From SSF14 sp037045585 (GTDB taxonomy: Bacteria > Actinomycetota > Acidimicrobiia > Acidimicrobiales > Microtrichaceae): a stretch of DNA of 64,000 nucleotides. Below the pieces are notes generated by a model that was not told the origin of the DNA, made no database searches, and worked only from the letters and a program-made list of their open reading frames with translations. Made by a program: the position numbers and the translations under genes. Shown here one piece after another: positions 1 through 7,515 of the stretch. Position 1 is the stretch's first letter; the number at the start of each line of letters is the position of its first letter. The stretch is from the NCBI GenBank assembly GCA_037045585.1, contig JBAOIR010000042.1, positions 1-64,000 of the forward strand, read 5' to 3'.

Positions 1-655
1 GAGATCAAAACCTGCGGCAATTTCTTCGATGGCTGAATTCATGATAACCTTTTCAGTCCCATAAACAATTCTGAAAACATCCGTAGTCTCAGGCTCGGCA
101 AGCTGACGCATTTTTTCCTTGTTGACGATCATCACTGTTTTCAGTCCGGCTAGCATGGGCTTCGTCGTAAATGTCCACACCTTTTGAATACCCCTTATAG
201 TACGTTGTGACGTCCCAGTCCACCCCGTGTTTGCTCTGGCACGACCCGGAAGCCATGGACGGCATTGCCCGGGCAATGTAACGGCATAGTTAATGGTCCG
301 GGCTGTCGGTGGTGTACGCCCCGGCGCTCATCATGGCCATCAGATTTGGCATGGGCGCCGCTGCCACCGCATCGCCGCGCATCCCGTCATAGGTGATGAT
401 GATCACATGCTTGATCTTTGGCCGGCAGGCGACGCGTCGGTTGGAGTTAGTGTATTGGCTGGCGTTTCCGTTGGTGCCAATGTAGGTGTATTGGAGTTCC
501 GTGGGACAAAGGTGTTGCGGTGGCAGTGGGTGTATCTGTTGGAAATAAGGTCGCCACATTATTGATCGGGAATTGGTCATCTCCCCATAGATTCGGGAAC
601 AGCACCACAACCTTGCATGAGTATTGCAAGCATAAGGAATATAAACCATGCTTTT
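1..655 (-). CDS. Type I phosphodiesterase / alkaline-phosphatase-fold lipoprotein, partial and frameshifted
   Basis: Reading the minus strand in successive frames gives a lipoprotein-like signal (FIFLMLAILMQGC near 640), a Pro/Thr-rich linker, then KHVIIITYDGMRGD, MPNLMAMMSAGAYTTD, INYAVTLPG, SMASGSCQSKHGVDWD and finally EKVIMNSAIEEIAAGFD running off the left edge. The Asp of ITYDG and the Thr of VTLPG fit the metal ligand and nucleophile of the type I phosphodiesterase/nucleotide pyrophosphatase fold. Indels near 167, 260, 285 and in the linker break the frame, so no single frame spans it. The start is not clear. An exported lipid-anchored phosphodiesterase or sulfatase-like hydrolase is likely; the substrate cannot be told. 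Confidence 0.6.
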
Positions 656-715
656 TGAGTGCATTCGTTTGATCGAGTCCGGCGGATTAAACCAATGTTT
701 CCTGTTTTTTTCATC

Positions 716-1526
716 TTATTGGGCTTTCTTCGTACAACTTACTTTAACCAATGCTGCGAGATCATCTGCAATAAAATCGATCCCCGGTTTCCATTGATCG
801 GCTTGTGCCTTTGTGGAAACCCCGCTCAAGACAAACGCCGTTGGGCAGCCCACGGCTTGCCCCGCCGCAATATCAGTTTCGAGTCGGTCACCGACCACCA
901 GAGTCTCATCCTTGGTTGTCCCGAGGCGTTCCAGCGAAAGTTCCATCAAGAAGGGGAAAGGCTTGCCCGCCACCATCGGCTCCACGCCTGTGGCAGAGGT
1001 CACCACCGAAAGCCAGGACCCAGACCCGGGGATTTCTCCGCGCGGAGTGGGGAAGGTGCGGTCAGTGTTGGTTGTATAAAAAGGACGACCCGCCCGCACG
1101 AGCAAGGTCGCTTCGGCAACCTTTTGGAAGCTGATGCCCCGGTCAATGCCCATCACCACGGCTTCGGCTTCGGTGGCACGTTCCACTCCAACCACTTCAA
1201 AGCCTTTTTCTTCCAACGCCACCCGAATGCCATTCTCGCCGATCACAAAAATCTTCATGCCGCGCGGATGTCTCTGTGCCAGCATGAAGGCAATGCCCAG
1301 TGCCGATGTAACGACCTGTCCCGGCTCCACATCCACGCCGAGTTCGGCGAGCTTCTCTTGATAATCTTCCGGCGTTTTGGTGCCGTTATTGTGTAGCGAA
1401 TACGAACTTCAACCCGCGCTCACGGATGCGCTTGAACGTTGCGGGCAGGTCCCCGATGGGCGCATCACCTTTCCAGATCACGCCGTCCATGTCGAGGATA
1501 AGTGCTTTTATATTTGAGGGAATCAT
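716..1526 (-). CDS. HAD superfamily subfamily IIA phosphatase (NagD-like), one frameshift
   Basis: From the ATG at 1526 the protein starts MIPSNIKALILDMDGVIWKG, with the HAD nucleophile pair DMD at residues 12-14. The second motif, FATNNGT, is interrupted by one extra base near 1399, which turns it into a stop. The downstream frame then runs to a TAA at 716-718 and has the IIA cap and the last motif, VVGDRLETDIAAGQAVG. The reconstructed length, about 269 residues, is normal for NagD/pyridoxal-phosphatase-like HAD-IIA proteins, which dephosphorylate small sugar or nucleotide phosphates in the cytoplasm. The exact substrate cannot be read from the sequence. Confidence 0.8.
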
Positions 1527-1591
1527 ACAATTTACGATTTGCGATTTTAGATTTTCGATTTTACGAATAACGCAGCGGGGATTATACTCAT

Positions 1592-1628
1592 AAAAGAAAG
1601 ACCCCGAAGATTTCTCCTCAGGGTCTTC
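1592..1628 (-). terminator. Rho-independent terminator after clpP
   Basis: On the minus strand GAAGACCC pairs with GGGTCTTTC across a loop of about 15 bases, followed by TTCTTTTA. It lies 17 bases past the clpP stop codon and before the HAD gene, so it probably ends the clpP transcript. Confidence 0.65.
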
Positions 1629-1644
1629 AATTACTAATTACCAA

Positions 1645-2250
1645 TTACTTGAAAGCCTTCTCCGGCATCTCAATGATCTGGTCCACCAGACCGTAATCCA
1701 CAGCCTGTTGGGCATCGAGGTAGTAATCGCGGTCGAGGTCGCGTTCGATCACTTCGAGCGGCTGGTCCGTGTGCTTCGCCATGACGCCATTCAGCAGGCT
1801 CTTCAGGCGCAGGATCTGCTTCGCCTGAATTTCGATATCCGTTGCCTGTCCTTGCGCGCCGCCCAGAGGCTGGTGCATGTGGACGGTCGCGTGCGGCAGG
1901 GCGTAGCGGCGACCCTTGGTGCCCGCGCAGTCAGCAACACGGTCCCGAAGGACGCGGTCACGCCCACGGCTACGGTGCTGATCGGGTTCGAGATGATCTG
2001 CATCGTGTCGTAGATCGCCAGGCCGGCATAGATCACGCCGCCGGGCGAGTTGATGTACATCGGATTTCCTTCGTCGGGGTCTTCGTGGTTCAGGAACAAC
2101 AACTGCGCCACGATCACGTTCGCAACCTGGTCGTCGATGGGCGTGCCGAGGAAGATGATGTTATTGCGCAGGAGCAGCGAGTAAATGTCATAGGCGCGTT
2201 CGCCGCGGCGGTTTCGACCACCATGGGGACTACCTTAAATCAGGGATCAT
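1645..2250 (-). CDS. clpP: ATP-dependent Clp protease proteolytic subunit, frameshifted
   Basis: This is the serine peptidase chamber of the Clp protease, which degrades unfolded proteins fed by ClpX/ClpA/ClpC. Pieces in different frames align with the whole family: a start MIPDL..VVPMVVET, then RGERAYDIYSLLLRNNIIFLG, PMYINSPGGVIYAGLAIYDTMQ, TASFGT with the active Ser, LPHATVHMHQPLGG with the active His, and RDYYLDAQQAVDYGLVDQI with the active Asp. Indels near 1905, 2210 and 2243 break the frame; removing them gives about 200 residues, the usual length. The complete catalytic triad argues that the breaks are sequence errors rather than decay. It lies downstream of tig, the order found in many bacteria. 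Confidence 0.85.
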
Positions 2251-2381
2251 ATTCGTCTCCAATTTATGCGACCAATGGTACTCAGCGTGTATTGGATTTT
2301 CGTTAGAGTTTCAAGGCGTCGCAATCAACGCTATGGATGGGACACCGCTTTCGACCTGTCAGCCGCTTCAAACGCCTTTTC

Positions 2382-3807
2382 TTACTCTGCGGCTTTTTCT
2401 TCGCCAGCTTCTTCAGCCGGGCGGCTTCGGCCGCCTCTTCGCTTCGGCTTCACGCTCTTCAAGCGGTTTGTACTCGCCCATCGCGATGGACTTCAGCATA
2501 TCCAGGGCGCGGCGGGTGAGCACGCGGCTGGCGGCATCCATCGCCACGGCCTGGCCAATTCCTGCTGGCCCTTGCGTCCGCCGCGCATCTCGTTCAAGTT
2601 CATGCCCTGCATCTGCAGCTCGGTCAGGGTCTGGCCGAATTCGGCGTCCAGGGCGGCGTTGTCGACCTGGATGTTTTCCTTGCGGATGATCTCATCCAGG
2701 ATGAGCGAGCGCTCGAGGCGTTTCTTCGCCACGGGAGTGACTTCCTCTTCGATGAACTTCTCCTGCGTGGTTTCGCGCAGCTTGAAGTAGGTGTCCAGGT
2801 CCATGCCCTGCTGGGCCAGGCGCTGGTGGAGTTCATCCAACACGTGCTCGCCCTCGTGTTCGACGGAGTGCTGGTGATACTTGATGGTGGCGCCTTCCTT
2901 GATCTTTTCGATCAGTTCGACGAAATATTTGTCGTCGTACTCGGCCCGGGAGTTTTCGACGTCCTTCTTCACGGCTTCCTTCAAGGAGTCCAGGCTCGCC
3001 CGCGCCGACCTGCTTGGCGAAGTCATCGTCGAGATCAGGCAGGATCACGCCGCGCACGATCTTGACGGTCACTTCGAACTTGACATTCTTGCCGCGCAGG
3101 GACTCGTCTTCGTCCTTCGCAGGATACTTGTGTTTGACGGTCTTGTTCTCGCCCGCCTTCAAGCCGACCAGTTCCTTGTTGAAGCCCTTGTAGGGCCATT
3201 CGTCGTCGCGGTCTTCCTCGCGGACGAAGGTGGCAAAGCCCGTGCGCGAGAGACCCGCGCTCTTGTCTTCGTCGCCTTCCTTGGGCTTGGCATAGGAACC
3301 TTCCACGTCCACGAGCACGTAGTCGCCGACCTGCACTTCGCGGTCGACGGTATCGGTCGAGGCGTAGCGCTGGCGCAGGTTCTCCAGGGCAGCGCTGACG
3401 GCTTCTTCGGCCGGGACCACCCACTCGTACGGCAGGCGCACCGAGTGGTAGTCGCCCAGGTCCACTTCGGGGACCAGCGGCACGCGGAAGGTCAACTTGG
3501 GCGTCTCGCCTTCATTGTCCACGTTTTCGAGCGAACCCGCGGCGACCGGTTCGACCTTGGCTTCTTCGAGCACCTTGGGATAAATGTCATCCATGAGCAG
3601 TTCGATCGCCTGTTCGGTGATGGCTTCCTCGCCAAAGTGCAGGGCGATGATGTTGTACGGGGCCTTGCCCGGGCGAAAGCCGGGAATCTTGCCGCGTTCG
3701 GCCAGCTTGCGGGCGGCGCGGCGCTTGAAGGCGTCCATTTGTTCCTTGTCGACGTCAACGACCAGTTTGGCCTGATGGTCATCCAGGATTTGTTTTTCGA
3801 TGTTCAA
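2382..3807 (-). CDS. tig: Trigger factor, ribosome-associated chaperone/prolyl isomerase, frameshifted
   Basis: Trigger factor binds near the ribosome exit tunnel and helps nascent chains fold. The N-terminal domain shows the ribosome-docking signature IPGFRPGKAP about 45 residues in. It is followed by the FKBP-like isomerase domain (VQVGDYVLVDVEG, WPYKGFNKELVGLKAGENK) and a long helical C-terminal domain (VEHEGEHVLDELHQRLAQQG). The likely start is TTG at 3807 (LNIEKQILDDHQ) with AAGGGA just upstream. Frames change near 3005, 2555, 2430 and 2395; with those corrected the protein ends in LKKLAKKKAAE at 2382 and is about 475 residues long. It sits upstream of clpP on the same strand. Confidence 0.85.
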
Positions 3808-3849
3808 AGTTCGGTATCCCTTCGGTTTATGTCTTGCGACAATTTTTTG

Positions 3850-3931
3850 TGGGGACGGAGGGAATCGAACCCTCACGCCTTGCGGCACATGATCCTAAGT
3901 CATGCCTGTCTGCCAATTCCAGCACGTCCCC
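3850..3931 (-). tRNA. tRNA-Leu (anticodon TAG)
   Basis: The minus strand folds as a class II tRNA. The acceptor GGGGACG pairs with CGTCCCC and the discriminator is A. The anticodon stem CATGA/TCATG encloses the loop CTTAGGA, giving anticodon TAG (reads CTA). A long variable arm TGCCGCAAGGCG follows, then the T arm GAGGGTTCGATTCCCTC. The CCA end is not encoded. It lies just upstream of tig. Confidence 0.93.
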
Positions 3932-3962
3932 GTGTTGTGCTTATTTTGAAAAGCGCCGCGAA

Positions 3963-3968
3963 ATTATA
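3963..3968 (-). promoter_or_regulatory. -10 element of the tRNA-Leu promoter
   Basis: A perfect TATAAT on the minus strand lies 32 bases before the first base of the mature tRNA-Leu. No good -35 hexamer stands 16-18 bases further up, so this rests on the -10 match and its position. Confidence 0.45.
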
Positions 3969-4090
3969 CTTTGATTTTGGGTTTTATGGCATTTTGGGTG
4001 ATTTTTTCCTGACGGCCAGATGCTAGGCACGGAATTGCTTCTCACCGTTTTTGAAAACACGCCGGGACATATCTTTCAGCGGCTAAAGAT

Positions 4091-4096
4091 TATAAT
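4091..4096 (+). promoter_or_regulatory. -10 element before the membrane-anchored protein gene
   Basis: TATAAT stands about 36 bases before the ATG at 4133. An AGGTGAG ribosome binding site lies between. The -35 region is not obvious. Confidence 0.4.
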
Positions 4097-4132
4097 TTAA
4101 GTAGATCAATAAATCTTGCGAGGTGAGTGGAG

Positions 4133-4672
4133 ATGGGAAAATTCATTAAAAATAATATATGGCTGATTGTCATCTCTGGTGGAGTGGTCCTGTTGGCGGT
4201 TTTTCAGGTAAACACAAGCTACCGGATCGCACAATTGGAGCGTAAAGCAGAGGAGTTAGCTCATGCTACTCTGGAATCAATGGCTGTGCAGCCTGCTGGC
4301 GGTCAACAGGAAACAAATCAGACCGAAGCAGCTACTCCGATTCCTCCTGCACCCCTGGATACTTCCGCTGAAGTGACGGCTCAACCTGAGGTTTATCTTA
4401 TATTGAATTACAGAGAGTACTTTTGGTACCGTTTGATGGAACTCTCGAGAGCGTGCCTATTACAAAGGTCGAAATTGAAGGCAACAGGGCTGTTGTTGAA
4501 TACGATTATTATCAAGGTGTACTGACTGGCGAAATAACCGGAACCACTTTTCGTGGTACCTGGGTTCAGAGCAATAACAAGAGCGGAGAGTTTGAACTAG
4601 TATTCACGCCTGATTTTTCCAGCGCCTCCGGCGGGGTGGAGCAGCGACAAAGGCTCTGAAGCTGAAAAATGA
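4133..4672 (+). CDS. Membrane-anchored exported protein with coiled coil and beta-rich domain, frameshifted
   Basis: The ATG at 4133 follows AGGTGAG at good spacing. The protein begins with one membrane segment (WLIVISGGVVLLAVFQV), a short coiled coil (YRIAQLERKAEELA) and a Pro/Thr/Ala linker typical of Chloroflexota surface proteins. A frameshift near 4405 leads into a beta-rich domain with EITGTTFRGTWVQSNNKSGE and FELVFTPDFSSASGGW, a pattern of turns G-T-x-F-x-G-T-W also seen in small extracytoplasmic repeat domains. An extra G in the run at 4634-4637 hides the true end; corrected, the gene stops at 4672. I do not recognise a named family and assign no function. Confidence 0.6.
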
Positions 4673-4735
4673 GTTTGGAATAGAGAGATTCGCAATATTT
4701 TTGTACCGTCCTACTTCTGAAAAAGGAAAAAAGCT

Positions 4736-4890
4736 ATGCAACGATGGGAATATCAAACTATAGAAGTAATTAAGGGAAAAGTTAACCAAGTTAACAATCG
4801 GATGATTAACAAATCTGATGGAAAGTCATTGTACGCACTTGATGAGTATTTATCTTTTATTGGAAATGAAGGATGGGAAGTGGTATTTCG
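4736..4890 (+). CDS. DUF4177-like small protein, cut by the sequence join
   Basis: The start MQRWEYQTIEVIKG and the later LDEYLSFIGNEGWEVV match the DUF4177 pattern, a domain of 50-60 residues with Trp near the start and G-x-E-G-W-E-V at the end. It has no known function. After GWEVV the frame runs into GC-rich DNA that is the antisense of an aminotransferase, so the natural C-terminus is lost at the join. Confidence 0.6.
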
Positions 4891-4893
4891 TGA
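4882..4893. other. Join between two unrelated DNA sources (probable assembly chimera)
   Basis: To the left the DNA is AT-rich and codes for the DUF4177 protein up to GWEVV. To the right it is strongly GC-rich and codes on the other strand for an aminotransferase that stops matching after ATGYQVT. Both genes end inside a domain, and no repeat, tRNA end, integrase or insertion-sequence end is visible at the point of change. Confidence 0.8.
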
Positions 4894-5374
4894 CCTGGTA
4901 GCCGGTCGCCTCGTGGGTCGGGAGCTCGACCGGAACGCCGCCGGCCAGCCGGATCGACTCGGGGTACGTGGTCCAGTACGGCGCCGGCAGCAGCACCTCG
5001 TCGCCCGGATCGAGCAGCGTGGCGAACGCGTTGTAGAGCGCGTGCTTGCCACCGTTGGTCACGAGCACCTGGCTGGGGGCCACTTCGAAGCCCGAGTCGC
5101 GGGCGGTCTTGGTGGCGATCGCCTCCTGCAGCGCCGGAAGGCCACCGGCAGGGGTGTACTTGTGGTTGGCCGAGTCGCGAGCGGCGGCGACCGCCGCATC
5201 GACGATGTAGTCCGGGGTCGGGAAGTCGGGCTCACCGGCGCCGAAGCCGATCACCGGCTCGCCCTGGGCCTTCAGCGCCTTGGCCTTGGCATCGACCGCG
5301 AGCGTGGCGGAGGGGGCGATGGACCCGACGCGACGGGAGACGCGGGACTTGGGGGAGGCTGGGGAGGAGGTCAC
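4891..5374 (-). CDS. Aspartate/aromatic aminotransferase (class I), N-terminal part only
   Basis: A fold-type I PLP enzyme that moves the amino group from aspartate or similar donors to a keto acid. From the GTG at 5374, residues 1-160 carry the family marks VIGFGAGEPDFPTPDYI, KYTPAGGLPALQEAIA, VTNGGKHALYNAFATLLDPGDEVLLPAPYW and ATGYQVT. About 240 residues with the PLP lysine are missing because the sequence is cut near 4,891. The gene is divergent from serC, with about 160 bases between them for both promoters. The AspB group of actinobacteria is the best match. Confidence 0.82.
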
Positions 5375-5534
5375 GGCCCCAATTTTCGGCCCCCGGGGCG
5401 GCGAAGTCGAATCGGTTTCGGGTCACCTCGGTGCCCCGGCGCGCCGAGTCGGGTCCGAGAGCAGCGCACAACTCCAGGTGAACTTCCCGATATCGATTAG
5501 CTGGCACCCTCCGGCCCTTGGGAAACTGGTCCCG

Positions 5535-6656
5535 ATGACCGAGACGATCACGATCCCCGCTTCCCTGCTCCCCGCCGACGGACGCTTCGGCTGCGGCCCC
5601 TCCAAGGTGCGGCCCGAGGCGATCGCCGCCCTCGCCGACGCCGCTCCCACCTATCTGGGCACGAGCCACCGCCAGGCAGCCGTCCTGTTCGAGGTGGGTG
5701 CGCTCCGCAACAACATCGCCGAGCTGTTCAGCCTCCCCGACGGCTACGAGGTGCTGCTCGGCAACGGTGGCTCGACGCTGTTCTGGGACGTCGCCACGTT
5801 CGGTCTGATCCGCGAGCGCAGCCAGCACCTGGTGTTCGGCGAGTTCTCGTCCAAGTTCTTCTCCGCCTCCAAGTCGGCGCCGCACCTCGGGCAGCCCTCG
5901 AAGATCGAGACCGACCCCGGCACCCACCCGCTCTCGGTCGCCGAGGACGGCATCGACCTCTACGCGATGACCCACAACGAGACGTCGACGGGCGTCATGA
6001 TGCCGCTCACACGCCCCGAGGGCATCGACGACGACGCCCTCGTCGTCGTCGACGCCACGTCGGGCGCTGGCGGTCTCCGCGTCGACATGAGCCAGGTCGA
6101 CGTCTACTACTTCGCCCCTCAGAAGTGCTTCGCCTCCGACGGTGGTCTCTGGATCGCCTGCTGTTCCCCTCGTGCCATCGCCCGCATCGAGGAAATCGCC
6201 GCCTCCGACCGCTGGCGGCCGGCCAGCCTCGATCTCGGCATCGCCCTCGAGAGCAGCCGCAAGGACCAGACGTACAACACGCCGGCCCTCGCCACGATCT
6301 TCCTCGCCAACCAGCAGCTGCGGTGGGTGCTCGACAACGGTGGCCTCGAGTTCGCCGCCGGCCGCTCCGACCAGTCGTCGTCACACCTGTACGGCTGGGC
6401 CGACGCCCACGAACTGGCGACCCCGTTCGTCACGGTCGAGGCCGAACGCAGCCGCGTCGTCGGCACGATCGACTTCGCCGACTCCGTCGACGCCGCCCGC
6501 CTCGCCGCAGTGCTTCGCCACAACGGCATCCTCGACGTCGAGCCGTACCGCAAGCTGGGCCGCAACCAGCTGCGCGTCGCCATGTTCCCGGCCGTCGACC
6601 CGTCCGATGTCGCCGCTCTCACGGCGTGCGTCGACTACGTGCTCGAGCGCCTCTGA
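5535..6656 (+). CDS. serC: Phosphoserine aminotransferase
   Basis: SerC converts 3-phosphohydroxypyruvate and glutamate to phosphoserine in serine synthesis. The protein of 373 residues starts MTETITIPASLLPADGRFGCGPSKVRPEA, where FGCGPSKV is the usual opening. It has the phosphate-site loop GNGGSTLFWD at 76-85, VVVDATSGAGG at 170-180 and the PLP lysine in YFAPQKCF at 197. The pattern resembles the actinobacterial form of SerC. The ATG at 5535 is chosen because the family begins about there, although the frame is open further upstream. Confidence 0.9.
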   Translation: MTETITIPASLLPADGRFGCGPSKVRPEAIAALADAAPTYLGTSHRQAAVLFEVGALRNNIAELFSLPDGYEVLLGNGGSTLFWDVATFGLIRERSQHLVFGEFSSKFFSASKSAPHLGQPSKIETDPGTHPLSVAEDGIDLYAMTHNETSTGVMMPLTRPEGIDDDALVVVDATSGAGGLRVDMSQVDVYYFAPQKCFASDGGLWIACCSPRAIARIEEIAASDRWRPASLDLGIALESSRKDQTYNTPALATIFLANQQLRWVLDNGGLEFAAGRSDQSSSHLYGWADAHELATPFVTVEAERSRVVGTIDFADSVDAARLAAVLRHNGILDVEPYRKLGRNQLRVAMFPAVDPSDVAALTACVDYVLERL

Positions 6657-6738
6657 CGTTTCGGGGGAGGCCGGCAGGGCTGCTCAACTTCCGCCCGACC
6701 CGAGACCAGAACCGGGTGATCGTGGCAAGCTGCCACAG

Positions 6739-7485
6739 ATGGCGCTCACGATGGACCACGTGCAGGGGGTCGTACGCGGCCGCGCGAGCCGCCGCACGAT
6801 GCCCGACGGCGACCGCTCCGAGTTCCCTCTCTCCGACGGGGACGTCGTCGCGATCGGCAGGGGCGCCGAGTGCGTCATCCGATTCGGCCACGCGCCCGTC
6901 CAGGACCGTGAGGTGCCCCGCCACTGCGGATGGCTGGTCGTGGCGAACGGCCGCATCCTGGTCCACGCTGCCGACCGACCGGCGCCGTCGAGCAACACGG
7001 CCCACGTCCGACGGCCGTTGATCGTGACACCCGACCGCGGGTCCCCGAGGGCGCTCGCCGACGGCGAGGTGTGGGGCCCCGACGCCGAGATCTTCACCGT
7101 CTCGATCACCGGCGCCCACGTGTGGGAACTCGACGTCGTCAACTTCCGCGACCGGGCGCCGGAGCCGGGACTGCCTGGTGACCTCCCGACGGTGACGCAA
7201 CGCGTCGACCTGCCCGACGACCTGTGGACGGTGCTGCGGGCGTACGCGCTGCCGGTGCAACGCGGCGAGCGCTACCCGGCCACCCACGAGCAGGTGGCGC
7301 GAACGGTGCACTGGACGAAGACGACCGTCCGCCGACGACTCGAACGGATCTACGACGAGTTCTATCTCCGGCGTATGGAATTGCCCGACGTGCTCGACAT
7401 GCGCATCCAGGTCGTCGAGGCGGCGATGAGCCACGGACTCATCCCTCGAGACCTCGGCGGCCACGGCGACGCGGCGTCGAGCTGA
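6739..7485 (+). CDS. FHA-like domain protein with C-terminal winged-helix
   Basis: About 248 residues. The N-terminal half looks like an FHA phosphothreonine-binding fold: VVAIGRGAECVIRFG, then VPRHCGWLVVANGRILVHAA, which correspond to the G-R and H-x-x-L/V turns. The C-terminal part has a winged-helix-like stretch (YPATHEQVARTVHWTKTTVRRRLERIYDEF) that could bind DNA. The kinase gene starts 30 bases downstream, so the kinase is the natural partner: it may phosphorylate itself or this protein and so control DNA binding. That partnership is inferred from position only. ATG 6739 and 6751 are both possible starts. Confidence 0.65.
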   Translation: MALTMDHVQGVVRGRASRRTMPDGDRSEFPLSDGDVVAIGRGAECVIRFGHAPVQDREVPRHCGWLVVANGRILVHAADRPAPSSNTAHVRRPLIVTPDRGSPRALADGEVWGPDAEIFTVSITGAHVWELDVVNFRDRAPEPGLPGDLPTVTQRVDLPDDLWTVLRAYALPVQRGERYPATHEQVARTVHWTKTTVRRRLERIYDEFYLRRMELPDVLDMRIQVVEAAMSHGLIPRDLGGHGDAASS

Positions 7486-7515
7486 ACCGGGCGACAGCGA
7501 GCGGGGGGACGGAAC

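Noticed and set aside
1..4890. Horizontal transfer of a Chloroflexota block into an actinobacterium
   Set aside because: The block holds single-copy housekeeping genes (tig, clpP, tRNA-Leu), ends in mid-gene on both partners, has no mobility genes and a different error pattern. Misassembly explains it better.
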